Part shown: positions 40,216-53,187 of the stretch, in pieces
Layout: each line of letters starts with the position of its first letter
Position numbering within the stretch: the first letter of the stretch is position 1
Assembly (NCBI RefSeq): GCF_041296385.1
Contig: NW_027183790.1
Location: 1 to 64,000, forward strand
Source: Aphelocoma coerulescens
Lineage: Eukaryota; Chordata; Aves; Passeriformes; Corvidae
DNA: 64,000 nt
Direction: 5' to 3'
Notes under the pieces: generated by a model
What the model was told of the DNA's origin: nothing
The model's input: only the letters and a program-made list of their open reading frames with translations
The model's database searches: none
Program-made: the position numbers and the translations under genes

Positions 40216-42733
40216 TCAGGTCTGGGTGCTTGCTTCCTGGCTTCCACTTGCAGAGTCACTGGCTGGTGTGGTGGCATCAGCAGGCTTTGATGCGAGGTAT
40301 GGCTTCACGTTTTTTGCTGGAACCCACTTGATTCCTTCACCTGTGGAAACACATGCAAACCCCTTCCCCCACATTATAAGATTGTATGGTCCTTCTATTT
40401 TTCCTGAGTCTAGATTTTTAATCAAAACTGGGGGGCGCTCTTTCAGTTTTGCTTTTTTGTTGTTCAAAAAATGTCTATAAATGGGGGGATCAGGCTCTTC
40501 TGCAGAGCTATTCAAAAAATTGTAAACATACAAAGCCTTGTTCAACCTCCTTTGAGGTGTATCCTGGACTTCTCCCCCTCTCTGTTGATCTAAAATGCGT
40601 TTTAGGGTTTGATGTGTTCTTTTTAGGGTACTTTTTAGCAGTTGTTTAAGATACGGTGAGCAAATACCACTATCTCTTACAGCCCTTCTTAGTTCTTTAA
40701 TTTCGTGAGTGGGGATGGGAACCCACGTTTTGGGACTGTCAGGCTGTTGGCTAGCTATCACAGGCTTAGCTAATAGACTTTCATCTTTACAGCTTTGGAG
40801 TCTTATTTCATGCCAATCTGTTAATTGAGAATAATCTGAGCACTTTGGAGGATTTTTTGATTCAGAAAGTAGCGCTAACAAACTCTCAGAACTCGTTTTC
40901 TCCTTATGGGTTGCAAGATCCCAGCCGCTCGCTGGCGGGACTCTGGGGCTCATTGCAAACAAATCTGGCTGCTTTTCAGGGTTTCCTGGTGTTAGATTTA
41001 AAGCATCAGCTCGGGCAGAGCGGCTCTCCGTCTTCCCTGCCACTGGAGCTGCACCACTGCCCTCCGTTCCCCCCCTGTTTGCGGCTTGTGAGGCGAGGCT
41101 GAGCTGCGCGGAGGGATGTTGCTGGGCGGCGGTAGCCGAGGGATACAGCTGTGCGGTGCCGGAGGGCCCCGGCGGGGGCGGCGATGGCACTGCCGATCTC
41201 CGCGGTGGCGGGCGAGGAGGCGGGGGGGCCGCGAGCAACCGGCTCCGCGGCAGCGGGCGAGGGGGTGCGGGTGGCTCTATTGAAGGCGAGGTGAAAGCCG
41301 TGGGGGGCGGTGGCGGAGCTAGTTCCGTGAGCAGTGCTGTGGTTGGAGAAGTGTGAGCGTGCGTGGGTTGCGCCATCAGGTCAACGTGGCGGACTGTGAT
41401 GGCCGCTGTCTGTGTGTCGGGGAGAGCGGGAGGTGGCAGGGCTGTCCCGTCGGCAGGAGACGATCCCGGGGCTGCGGGAGGCGGGAGGGCCGGCGTGGAG
41501 GCGGCGGGAGTATGTTGCGGTGGGGCCATGGCGAACGGTGGGCCAGTCGGCGGCTGGACCGCGGCGTGCTGCCGCTGGGAGTTTGCAGGCTGGGCTGGTG
41601 TGGCTGCCGGCGCGGCGGTGCCAGGAGACGGGGCTGGAGCAGCGGCAGGCACGGGAGAGGCAGCAGCCATCTGTGTAGGCGCTGCAGCGCCGGCACCAGG
41701 TGGCTGGCGGGGCTGGGGCGCTCCGTGTCCCACGGACGCGGACGGGACGTTGACCACCACCGGCGCCGTGTCGGTGGCGGCGAGGGGGACCTGGGGGGCT
41801 GGAAGAAGGGTCGCCGCCTGGCTTTGCGGGGGGCCGGCTATGATGGTGGCTACAGCCATAACAGGCGCGGCTAGGGGAGCGGTAGGACCCGTAGGTGGCT
41901 GGGGAGCAGCCGCTGGCCCCGCGGGGCTATCGGCGGGGGGCGGGGCCGCGAAGGCGCTGGCGGACGGGGTGGGAGGAGCGAGGGACGGGGCCGCGAAGAC
42001 GCTGGAGCCGAGGGCGGGGACCGCGGGAGCCGGGGCAGCAGGGAGGAACGGGATGGGGGGGGCGGGGATGGGGGGAGCGGTGGAGGGGGTCGTAGGGTCC
42101 GGTGGGACAGGGGTGACAGCTGCCAGGACAGCGGGGGCGGGGGGCGGGGCGGCACGAGTCAGTCGGACCGCGGCTACCGGAGCCGCGAGAGGCGGGACAG
42201 CAGGGACTAACGGGACCGTGGGGGTGGAGATGACGGGGGCGGTGGGGGGGGGCGGTGGAGTCCGGTGGGGCAGGGGTGACCGGTGCAGGGACCGCGGGGG
42301 GGTGGGGCGGGGCGGCACGAGACAGCTGGACCGCGGGTACCGGAGCCGTGAGGTCCGGCGGCGGGGCGGGGGCCGTGCCCGGTTGCAGGCTCGCGGCGGC
42401 AAGGGGCGGGCTCGCAGCAGGAGCGGGACCCGGCGAGGTGGCTGCTGCGGGCGGCGCCTTCGCAGCAAACAGCTCCACGAGCGCTCTGCAAGCCGGGACC
42501 AGCTCCGCGGCAGCCCAATCCCGGCGGGAGATATTATTAAAGAGTTTAACCCGAACTGTGTCCCAGAAGTCTCTTGTAAAGACGGCTGAACGGTCAGCAT
42601 TTGGGAAATTAATCAGAGTCCATTCTAAGAGGTTTTTTAGCTCCTGTTTAGGTAATTGACTTGGACCGGAGCTTAGTAAGTACTTAAGTTGTTTATAGAG
42701 ATGTCTGTCATGGGCAGAGTGAGTTTGTCCCAT
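40216..42733 (-). pseudogene. Gag-integrase fusion ORF, ERV copy 2, frameshifted
   Basis: Same domain order as copy 1, from ATG 42733 (matrix, Pro/Ala tract, capsid start, integrase C-terminal domain). A run of nine G on the plus strand at 42244-42252 replaces eight G in copies 1 and 3. This shifts the frame in the Pro/Ala tract after about residue 160, and the ATG frame ends at 41927 (268 codons). The second half stays open in the original frame down to 40216. Another difference from copy 1 is A at 42118 (G elsewhere), a CpG change that is silent in the Gag frame. A homopolymer sequencing error is an alternative explanation for the extra G. Confidence 0.88.
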
Positions 42734-43353
42734 TATTGACCAGTATGATACTCACCTAGATGTCGCAGGGGGCAGGGTCCTTAATCAGAAGTCCGTCGTG
42801 GGGGGCTGGCCAGGCTCTCCACACGGCGCTCAGGACGCTGCTGTCGGGTCCCTCCTCAGAGCTCCGGTTTCAGGCGTCGCTTGGCAACGGCTTTCCGTGC
42901 TCGGGACCTCGCAGGTGTCTCCACTCAGAGCTCCAGCGCAGGCGGTGCTGAGCAATACCCGCCTGTGCTCGGGCGCGCGGCTGGATCCCTCCTAAGAGCT
43001 CCGGTCTGCACTGCTTAGCAGCGTGTCCGTGCTCGAGGGGTACCACGGCAAACTTCCTCAAAGAGCTCCAGGTAACCGCTGCGCAGCAGTGGCCGTCTGT
43101 GCTCGAGGACTGCCAGGCAATTTCCTCCCTCCGAGAGCTCCAGGTAATTGCTACGAAGTAACGGCTCCCCGTGCTCGAGGGCTGCCTCGGCAGAGTTATA
43201 GAGCTCCGGCTTTTACGCTGCGCAGCAACGGTATGCCGTGCTCACGACACGTTCCAGGTGGCTATAACTGGTCTTTTAGTTACCGTCCATGGCGAAGTCT
43301 CTCACAGGTGGAAGAAGCTGAATCAGGCCTTCACTCACGTTTGGGCGCCAGTT
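42734..43353 (-). promoter_or_regulatory. 5' leader of ERV copy 2
   Basis: tRNA-Lys-like primer site at 43333-43350, six-copy repeat at 42855-43270, and splice donor AG|GTGAGT at 42750-42756. Same sequence as copy 1 by eye. Confidence 0.8.
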
Positions 43354-44185
43354 TGTCGAAATTGATGGCGATGATGGTGATGAGGGTGTGGGTTCGGTCG
43401 GGCCCGGCTGGAGATGGACGGCGACGAGAGATCTCTATAAGCAGGTCTTTGGAGCATGCAGTTTATTGCAGAGGGCGTGGGTACAGGGGCACTGCTTAGA
43501 GCTGCCAGCTGCAGCTCCAAGCAGGCCCAAGGTGTAAGAGAGGGAGAGAGAGTGAGCGAGAGAGCTAGAGCAAGAGGCTGAGAGCTAAGAGTGTAAAGAG
43601 CAAGAGAGACAAACTAAGAGGAGAGCTGAATTAAGAGGAAGAAGAAGAGCAAGAGAGTTACTAAGAGAGCTACTAAGAGGAGAAGAGCATTACTAAGAGA
43701 GCTACTAAGAGAGTTACTAAGAGCGTTACTAAGAGGAGAAGAGCATTACTAAGAGGAGAGGAGTTAAGAGAGCGAGGAGCTTGTTACAATACAATAAATC
43801 ATCTTCTGTAGTGAATATTCTAATTCTCAGTAGCCAATCTAATACAAGGTACAAATCCTATAGCATTTACATACAGCCTATAAGAGTTCTTACATTACCA
43901 TAGAGTGTTACATTTTAACTTCTAAAAACTACTCTTTGGACCCCTTCTGCTGAGCTAGTAGGGTCTGCTCTGACCCTTGGACCTGTCTGCAAGCAGAGGG
44001 TATTGTTCAATCAAGAGGGGATTACCTTCAGCCGGCTATACCATTGTTTTCCAGTTGTTCAGTAACTAAGACTCTATATCTCAAAGATGGCCTTCATTTC
44101 GATGTCGCTCACAGTTTTCATATTCCCAGAATCTTTTGTTAGGCAATCATATTTATAAGGCTTTCCTGTTTCATCTTCCCCAACA
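43354..44185 (-). repeat. 5' LTR of ERV copy 2
   Basis: 832 bp, followed by ACAAA (44186-44190) and the continuing satellite. Confidence 0.92.
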
Positions 44186-44190
44186 ACAAA

Positions 44191-46458
44191 GGCTCTCCTG
44201 GGAGCCACGGGTCACAAAGCACCGTGGGCTCTGTGCAGCCCCGCTGTGTCACAATGGCCGCTGGCTTCCACGAGCCCCCGCAGTGTCCCAGTGGGCCCCG
44301 TGGCTTTAGGAGTGGGTGGCTGGGAGTTGGTGCCAGCGGCTGGGGGAGCAGCAGCAGGGACTGTGTGTGGACAGTGCCATGGCCACTTGTGTGGCCACTG
44401 GTGTCTCTGTGCCAGGCACAGCCGTGGTGTGTAACACCGGCTCTGGGTCCTTTGGCTGTGCAGGTGGCAGTCACGGCCTGGAGCAGGGCTGCTCCCGGGG
44501 GACAGCCTGGGGCAGGAGGCTGCTGGAGATTCATTCCCCACACTCCTTGTCATGAGGTGCTCAGAGTGATTGGAAAGGCTGTTGGCAGCAGGCAGTTCTC
44601 TGGGTTCAAGCTGTGGAGCTGTCAGCGGGAATGCAAAGGCCAAGCTGGTGAGCCTTTTGTCCTGGTGCCTTTAGTGTGTGAGCAGTCCCTGGTGCCGTTG
44701 TCTTTGGATCCTGAGTGTGGGAGAGGCAAGGCTTAGGATGGTGCGTAGAGCTGAGAAGGAAAGTGCCGAGAGCAGCGTGTGTGCTGCTGCTTTGAGGGGT
44801 GCAGTTGAAGTTGTAGGCAGCAAGAGCTTTCTCAGCTGGCCCTTTTGTGAGCTCTGCTTTTGCCAGATGACTTCCATCTTACCCTCTTACCATCTTAGCC
44901 TCTCATTTTTGCATATCCCAAACCCCCTTCCAAACATCCAGCAGCTGCTTGTAAAGAAGAAGTCCTAGAACAAAAAGCCAGTGCTGCCTTTCATAGCCCC
45001 TTTGCTGTCTATGAAGTAGAGGAAAGAAGCTAGTGAGACGCACTTTCTTTCTCAACTCCATAGAGCGCATCCTTCTCTCAAGGTGGCAGAGTCCTTGGCG
45101 GAAGTGAAGCATCTGCAGCTGCAGTTCAGACTGAGAGATGTGCCAGGACAGGAAACATTTGCTGACCTTCCCTGTTCCCTGTGCAACATGATTCTCGCAT
45201 CCCAGTCACTTTCACATACCTTCGGTATCCCTGAGTCCAAGCAGCTAAAGCTCACAGAGACAGAAGTGTCAGGAAGGAAAACGTTGCAAAAGCACCCCCT
45301 TCTCTTATCAGCATATAAATTGTGCACAACAGGCTGCGGCACCGAACCTTCCTTCTCAGATAGACATGCCATCACACTTTTCACTCTTGCAGCTCGGTTG
45401 AAAAGCTCCAGCAGCTGCTCCCGCAATAGCAAAAGGTTCTAGAAGTGAAAGCCAGTTTGGGGCTGCACCTTCTCCTTGCCGCATGTAAGCCACACCAAAC
45501 TCCCTGATGCACTCTGTCCTCCCCTTCTCAAAGGAGTAGACGGTGGCATCAGGACACACCTGTGTCCCAGCAGCTGGGTGCCCAGCCGGGAGCAGGAGCA
45601 GGGCTGGGGCTGCTCCCAAAGTTGCCCCGCCCCAATGCCAGAGCCGGACATATGCTGAGGGGGGGCTGGATCAGGCTTTATTGTCCAGCTGCATGCCAGG
45701 AGTGAGCACAAAATCTACCTGCATTCTCTGCAGCATGCCATCCTGGAGCAGAGCCATTGCCAAAGGAAGCCGTGAGCCCGTGCCAAGCCAGTGCCGGAGT
45801 GGGATCCTAGCAGCACCTGTGGAAGCCGGGAGAGAGGAGCCCACCTGGAGCAGGTTCGTGCAGGATTAATCATCCCGTGGCTTCCCACCAGGGTCCTGTT
45901 GCTTCCAAAAGGCCCCACAGTGTCACTGTGGCCCCTCGGTTCCACCAGGTTCCATAGCGTCACTGTGGTGCCCAGGGTTCCGTCAGCTTCGCCAGCATCC
46001 CCACGGTCTGCAGAGCTCCCCGAGCTTCTGTGGTGTCACAGTGGAGGCAGGGTTGCATCAGGTTCCATAGCATCAGCACGGTCTCCAGGGCTCCCAGAGG
46101 TTCTGTGGTGTCACAGTGGAGGCAGGGTTGCATCAGGTTCCATAGCATCACCACAGTCTCCAGGGCTCCCTGAGCTTCTGTGGTGTCACAGAGGAGGCAG
46201 GGTTGCATCAGGTTCCATAGCATCAGCACGGTCTCCAGGGCTCCCAGAGGTTCTGTGGTGTCACAGTGGAGGCAGGGTTGCATCAGGTTCCATAGCATCA
46301 CCACGGTCTCCAGGGCTCCAAGAGCTTCTGTGGTGTCACAGAGGAGGCAGGGTTGCATCAGGTTCAATAGCATCAGCACGGTCTCCAGGGCTCCCCTGAG
46401 CTTCTGTGGTGGTGTCACAGAGGAGCCAGGCTTCCTCGTAGTTCCCCAGCATCACAAA
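44191..46458. repeat. monomer 9 (HOR position 1)
   Basis: Five subrepeats at about 46027-46402. It keeps the terminal TCCTCGTAG of position 1. It has GAGCTGTCAG where monomers 5 and 13 have GAGGTGTCAG. Confidence 0.93.
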
Positions 46459-48651
46459 GGCTCTCCTGGGAGCCACGGGTCACAAAGCACCGTGGGCTCT
46501 GTGCAGCCCCGCTGTGTCACAATGGCCGCTGGCTTCCACGAGCCCCCGCAGTGTCCCAGTGGGCCCCGTGGCTTTAGGAGTGGGTGGCTGGGAGTTGGTG
46601 CCAGCGGCTGGGGGAGCAGCAGCAGGGACTGTGTGTGGACAGTGCCATGGCCACTTGTGTGGCCACTGGTGTCTCTGTGCCAGGCACAGCCGTGGTGTGT
46701 AACACCGGCTCTGGGTCCTTTGGCTGTGCAGGTGGCAGTCACGGCCTGGAGCAGGGCTGCTCCCGGGGGACAGCCTGGGGCAGGAGGCTGCTGGAGATTC
46801 ATTCCCCACACTCCTTGTCATGAGGTGCTCAGAGTGATTGGAAAGGCTGTTGGCAGCAGGCAGTTCTCTGGGTTCAAGCTGTGGAGCTGTCAGCGGGAAT
46901 GCAAAGGCCAAGCTGCTGAGCCTTTTGTCCTGGTGCCTTTAGTGTGTGAGCAGTCCCTGGTGCCGTTGTCTTTGGATCCTGAGTGTGGGAGAGGCAAGGC
47001 TTAGGATGGTGCGTAGAGCTGAGAAGGAAAGTGCCGAGAGCAGCGTGTGTGCTGCTGCTTTGAGGGGTGCAGTTGAAGTTGTAGGCAGCAAGAGCTTTCT
47101 CAGCTGGCCCTTTTGTGAGCTCTGCTTTTGCCAGATGACTTCCATCTTACCCTCTTACCATCTTAGCCTCTCATTTTTGCATATCCCAAACCCCCTTCCA
47201 AACATCCAGCAGCTGCTTGTAAAGAAGAAGTCCTAGAACAAAAAGCCAGTGCTGCCTTTCATAGCCCCTTTGCTGTCTATGAAGTAGAGGAAAGAAGCTA
47301 GTGAGACGCACTTTCTTTCTCAACTCCATAGAGCGCATCCTTCTCTCAAGGTGGCAGAGTCCTTGGCGGAAGTGAAGCATCTGCAGCTGCAGTTCAGACT
47401 GAGAGATGTGCCAGGACAGGAAACATTTGCTGACCTTCCCTGTTCCCTGTGCAACATGATTCTCGCATCCCAGTCACTTTCACATACCTTCGGTATCCCT
47501 GAGTCCAAGCAGCTAAAGCTCACAGAGACAGAAGTGTCAGGAAGGAAAACGTTGCAAAAGCACCCCCTTCTCTTATCAGCATATAAATTGTGCACAACAG
47601 GCTGCGGCACCGAACCTTCCTTCTCAGATAGACATGCCATCACACTTTTCACTCTTGCAGCTCGGTTGAAAAGCTCCAGCAGCTGCTCCCGCAATAGCAA
47701 AAGGTTCTAGAAGTGAAAGCCAGTTTGGGGCTGCACCTTCTCCTTGCCGCATGTAAGCCACACCAAACTCCCTGATGCACTCTGTCCTCCCCTTCTCAAA
47801 GGAGTAGACGGTGGCATCAGGACACACCTGTGTCCCAGCAGCTGGGTGCCCAGCCGGGAGCAGGAGCAGGGCTGGGGCTGCTCCCAAAGTTGCCCCGCCC
47901 CAATGCCAGAGCCGGACATATGCTGAGGGGGGGCTGGATCAGGCTTTATTGTCCAGCTGCATGCCAGGAGTGAGCACAAAATCTACCTGCATTCTCTGCA
48001 GCATGCCATCCTGGAGCAGAGCCATTGCCAAAGGAAGCCGTCAGCCCGTGCCAAGCCAGTGCCGGAGTGGGATCCTAGCAGCACCTGTGGAAGCCGGGAG
48101 AGAGGAGCCCACCTGGAGCAGGTTCGTGCAGGATTAATCATCCCGTGGCTTCCCACCAGGGTCCTGTTGCTTCCAAAAGGCCCCACAGTGTCACTGTGGC
48201 CCCTCGGTTCCACCAGGTTCCATAGCGTCACTGTGGTGCCCAGGGTTCCGTCAGCTTCGCCAGCATCCCCACGGTCTGCAGAGCTCCCCGAGCTTCTGTG
48301 GTGTCACAGTGGAGGCAGGGTTGCATCAGGTTCCATAGCATCAGCACGGTCTCCAGGGCTCCCAGAGGTTCTGTGGTGTCACAGTGGAGGCAGGGTTGCA
48401 TCAGGTTCCATAGCATCACCACAGTCTCCAGGGCTCCCAGAGGTTCTGTGGTGTCACAGTGGAGGCAGGGTTGCATCAGGTTCCATAGCATCACCACGGT
48501 CTCCAGGGCTCCCTGAGCTTCTGTGGTGTCACAGAGGAGGCAGGGTTGCATCAGGTTCAATAGCATCAGCACGGTCTCCAGGGCTCCCCTGAGCTTCTGT
48601 GGTGGTGTCACAGAGGAGCCAGGCTTCCTTGTAGTTCCCCAGCATCACAAA
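46459..48651. repeat. monomer 10 (HOR position 2)
   Basis: Four subrepeats at about 48295-48595. CCGTCAGCCC as in monomer 6, but CGTTGCAAAAG instead of CGTTCCAAAAG. A private change AGCTGCTGAGCC lies near 46911 (AGCTGGTGAGCC elsewhere). Confidence 0.93.
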
Positions 48652-50919
48652 GGCTCTCCTGGGAGCCACGGGTCACAAAGCACCGTGGGCTCTGTGCAGC
48701 CCCGCTGTGTCACAATGGCCGCTGGCTTCCACGAGCCCCCGCAGTGTCCCAGTGGGCCCCGTGGCTTTAGGAGTGGGTGGCTGGGAGTTGGTGCCAGCGG
48801 CTGGGGGAGCAGCAGCAGGGACTGTGTGTGGACAGTGCCATGGCCACTTGTGTGGCCACTGGTGTCTCTGTGCCAGGCACAGCCGTGGTGTGTAACACCG
48901 GCTCTGGGTCCTTTGGCTGTGCAGGTGGCAGTCACGGCCTGGAGCAGGGCTGCTCCCGGGGGACAGCCTGGGGCAGGAGGCTGCTGGAGATTCATTCCCC
49001 ACACTCCTTGTCATGAGGTGCTCAGAGTGATTGGAAAGGCTGTTGGCAGCAGGCAGTTCTCTGGGTTCAAGCTGTGGAGGTGTCAGCGGGAATGCAAAGG
49101 CCAAGCTGGTGAGCCTTTTGTCCTGGTGCCTTTAGTGTGTGAGCAGTCCCTGGTGCCGTTGTCTTTGGATCCTGAGTGTGGGAGAGGCAAGGCTTAGGAT
49201 GGTGCGTAGAGCTGAGAAGGAAAGTGCCGAGAGCAGCGTGTGTGCTGCTGCTTTGAGGGGTGCAGTTGAAGTTGTAGGCAGCAAGAGCTTTCTCAGCTGG
49301 CCCTTTTGTGAGCTCTGCTTTTGCCAGATGACTTCCATCTTACCCTCTTACCATCTTAGCCTCTCATTTTTGCATATCCCAAACCCCCTTCCAAACATCC
49401 AGCAGCTGCTTGTAAAGAAGAAGTCCTAGAACAAAAAGCCAGTGCTGCCTTTCATAGCCCCTTTGCTGTCTATGAAGTAGAGGAAAGAAGCTAGTGAGAC
49501 GCACTTTCTTTCTCAACTCCATAGAGCGCATCCTTCTCTCAAGGTGGCAGAGTCCTTGGCGGAAGTGAAGCATCTGCAGCTGCAGTTCAGACTGAGAGAT
49601 GTGCCAGGACAGGAAACATTTGCTGACCTTCCCTGTTCCCTGTGCAACATGATTCTCGCATCCCAGTCACTTTCACACACCTTCGGTATCCCTGAGTCCA
49701 AGCAGCTAAAGCTCACAGAGACAGAAGTGTCAGGAAGGAAAACGTTGCAAAAGCACCCCCTTCTCTTATCAGCATATAAATTGTGCACAACAGGCTGCGG
49801 CACCGAACCTTCCTTCTCAGATAGACATGCCATCACACTTTTCACTCTTGCAGCTCGGTTGAAAAGCTCCAGCAGCTGCTCCCGCAATAGCAAAAGGTTC
49901 TAGAAGTGAAAGCCAGTTTGGGGCTGCACCTTCTCCTTGCCGCATGTAAGCCACACCAAACTCCCTGATGCACTCTGTCCTCCCCTTCTCAAAGGAGTAG
50001 ACGGTGGCATCAGGACACACCTGTGTCCCAGCAGCTGGGTGCCCAGCCGGGAGCAGGAGCAGGGCTGGGGCTGCTCCCAAAGTTGCCCCGCCCCAATGCC
50101 AGAGCCGGACATATGCTGAGGGGGGGCTGGATCAGGCTTTATTGTCCAGCTGCATGCCAGGAGTGAGCACAAAATCTACCTGCATTCTCTGCAGCATGCC
50201 ATCCTGGAGCAGAGCCATTGCCAAAGGAAGCCGTGAGCCCGTGCCAAGCCAGTGCCGGAGTGGGATCCTAGCAGCACCTGTGGAAGCCGGGAGAGAGGAG
50301 CCCACCTGGAGCAGGTTCGTGCAGGATTAATCATCCCGTGGCTTCCCACCAGGGTCCTGTTGCTTCCAAAAGGCCCCACAGTGTCACTGTGGCCCCTCGG
50401 TTCCACCAGGTTCCATAGCGTCACTGTGGTGCCCAGGGTTCCGTCAGCTTCGCCAGCATCCCCACGGTCTGCAGAGCTCCCCGAGCTTCTGTGGTGTCAC
50501 AGTGGAGGCAGGGTTGCATCAGGTTCCATAGCATCAGCACGGTCTCCAGGGCTCCCAGAGGTTCTGTGGTGTCACAGTGGAGGCAGGGTTGCATCAGGTT
50601 CCATAGCATCACCACAGTCTCCAGGGCTCCCTGAGCTTCTGTGGTGTCACAGTGGAGGCAGGGTTGCATCAGGTTCCATAGCATCAGCACGGTCTCCAGG
50701 GCTCCCAGAGGTTCTGTGGTGTCACAGAGGAGGCAGGGTTGCATCAGGTTCCATAGCATCACCACGGTCTCCAGGGCTCCAAGAGCTTCTGTGGTGTCAC
50801 AGAGGAGGCAGGGTTGCATCAGGTTCAATAGCATCAGCACGGTCTCCAGGGCTCCCCTGAGCTTCTGTGGTGGTGTCACAGAGGAGCCAGGCTTCCTTGT
50901 AGTTCCCCAGCATCACAAA
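48652..50919. repeat. monomer 11 (HOR position 3)
   Basis: Five subrepeats at about 50488-50863. TTTCACACACC as in monomer 7, but GAGGTGTCAG near 49077, a mark of position 1 in unit 1. Confidence 0.93.
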
Positions 50920-53187
50920 GGCTCTCCTGGGAGCCACGGGTCACAAAGCACCGTGGGCTCTGTGCAGCCCCGCTGTGTCACAATGGCCGCTGGCTTCCAC
51001 GAGCCCCCGCAGTGTCCCAGTGGGCCCCGTGGCTTTAGGAGTGGGTGGCTGGGAGTTGGTGCCAGCGGCTGGGGGAGCAGCAGCAGGGACTGTGTGTGGA
51101 CAGTGCCATGGCCACTTGTGTGGCCACTGGTGTCTCTGTGCCAGGCACAGCCGTGGTGTGTAACACCGGCTCTGGGTCCTTTGGCTGTGCAGGTGGCAGT
51201 CACGGCCTGGAGCAGGGCTGCTCCCGGGGGACAGCCTGGGGCAGGAGGCTGCTGGAGATTCATTCCCCACACTCCTTGTCATGAGGTGCTCAGAGTGATT
51301 GGAAAGGCTGTTGGCAGCAGGCAGTTCTCTGGGTTCAAGCTGTGGAGCTGTCAGCGGGAATGCAAAGGCCAAGCTGGTGAGCCTTTTGTCCTGGTGCCTT
51401 TAGTGTGTGAGCAGTCCCTGGTGCCGTTGTCTTTGGATCCTGAGTGTGGGAGAGGCAAGGCTTAGGATGGTGCGTAGAGCTGAGAAGGAAAGTGCCGAGA
51501 GCAGCGTGTGTGCTGCTGCTTTGAGGGGTGCAGTTGAAGTTGTAGGCAGCAAGAGCTTTCTCAGCTGGCCCTTTTGTGAGCTCTGCTTTTGCCAGATGAC
51601 TTCCATCTTACCCTCTTACCATCTTAGCCTCTCATTTTTGCATATCCCAAACCCCCTTCCAAACATCCAGCAGCTGCTTGTAAAGAAGAAGTCCTAGAAC
51701 AAAAAGCCAGTGCTGCCTTTCATAGCCCCTTTGCTGTCTATGAAGTAGAGGAAAGAAGCTAGTGAGACGCACTTTCTTTCTCAACTCCATAGAGCGCATC
51801 CTTCTCTCAAGGTGGCAGAGTCCTTGGCGGAAGTGAAGCATCTGCAGCTGCAGTTCAGACTGAGAGATGTGCCAGGACAGGAAACATTTGCTGACCTTCC
51901 CTGTTCCCTGTGCAACATGATTCTCGCATCCCAGTCACTTTCACATACCTTCGGTATCCCTGAGTCCAAGCAGCTAAAGCTCACAGAGACAGAAGTGTCA
52001 GGAAGGAAAACGTTGCAAAAGCACCCCCTTCTCTTATCAGCATATAAATTGTGCACAACAGGCTGCGGCACCGAACCTTCCTTCTCAGATAGACATGCCA
52101 TCACACTTTTCACTCTTGCAGCTCGGTTGAAAAGCTCCAGCAGCTGCTCCCGCAATAGCAAAAGGTTCTAGAAGTGAAAGCCAGTTTGGGGCTGCACCTT
52201 CTCCTTGCCGCATGTAAGCCACACCAAACTCCCTGATGCACTCTGTCCTCCCCTTCTCAAAGGAGTAGACGGTGGCATCAGGACACACCTGTGTCCCAGC
52301 AGCTGGGTGCCCAGCCGGGAGCAGGAGCAGGGCTGGGGCTGCTCCCAAAGTTGCCCCGCCCCAATGCCAGAGCCGGACATATGCTGAGGGGGGGCTGGAT
52401 CAGGCTTTATTGTCCAGCTGCATGCCAGGAGTGAGCACAAAATCTACCTGCATTCTCTGCAGCATGCCATCCTGGAGCAGAGCCATTGCCAAAGGAAGCC
52501 GTCAGCCCGTGCCAAGCCAGTGCCGGAGTGGGATCCTAGCAGCACCTGTGGAAGCCGGGAGAGAGGAGCCCACCTGGAGCAGGTTCGTGCAGGATTAATC
52601 ATCCCGTGGCTTCCCACCAGGGTCCTGTTGCTTCCAAAAGGCCCCACAGTGTCACTGTGGCCCCTCGGTTCCACCAGGTTCCATAGCGTCACTGTGGTGC
52701 CCAGGGTTCCGTCAGCTTCGCCAGCATCCCCACGGTCTGCAGAGCTCCCCGAGCTTCTGTGGTGTCACAGTGGAGGCAGGGTTGCATCAGGTTCCATAGC
52801 ATCAGCACGGTCTCCAGGGCTCCCAGAGGTTCTGTGGTGTCACAGTGGAGGCAGGGTTGCATCAGGTTCCATAGCATCACCACAGTCTCCAGGGCTCCCT
52901 GAGCTTCTGTGGTGTCACAGTGGAGGCAGGGTTGCATCAGGTTCCATAGCATCAGCACGGTCTCCAGGGCTCCCAGAGGTTCTGTGGTGTCACAGAGGAG
53001 GCAGGGTTGCATCAGGTTCCATAGCATCAGCACGGTCTCCAGGGCTCCAAGAGCTTCTGTGGTGTCACAGAGGAGGCAGGGTTGCATCAGGTTCAATAGC
53101 ATCAGCACGGTCTCCAGGGCTCCCCTGAGCTTCTGTGGTGGTGTCACAGAGGAGCCAGGCTTCCTTGTAGTTCCCCAGCATCACAAA
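50920..53187. repeat. monomer 12 (HOR position 4, before ERV copy 3)
   Basis: Five subrepeats at about 52756-53131. It carries CCGTCAGCCC near 52500, a mark of position 2, absent from monomer 8. Confidence 0.93.

Larger units (their letters stand above)
38083..44185 (-). mobile_element. ERV copy 2
   Basis: 6103 bp, the same structure and boundaries as copy 1, flanked by the same ACAAA (38078-38082 and 44186-44190). The shared target repeat and position inside the monomer show that it was copied as DNA along with the satellite, not inserted independently. Confidence 0.93.
38083..53187. repeat. higher-order repeat unit 2 (15,105 bp)
   Basis: ERV copy 2 (38083-44185) plus four monomers with counts 5-4-5-5, the same layout as unit 1. 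It is one base longer because of an extra G in the ERV at 42244-42252. Confidence 0.95.
44191..53187. repeat. satellite array III: four monomers of HOR unit 2
   Basis: Monomers 44191-46458, 46459-48651, 48652-50919 and 50920-53187. Lengths and subrepeat counts match array II position by position, but several single-base marks sit at other positions than in unit 1. Confidence 0.95.

Noticed and set aside
40216..42600. 794-codon ORF in ERV copy 2 as a separate gene
   Set aside because: It starts in an out-of-frame stretch and joins the Gag frame only because of the extra G at 42244-42252; it is a product of the frameshift.
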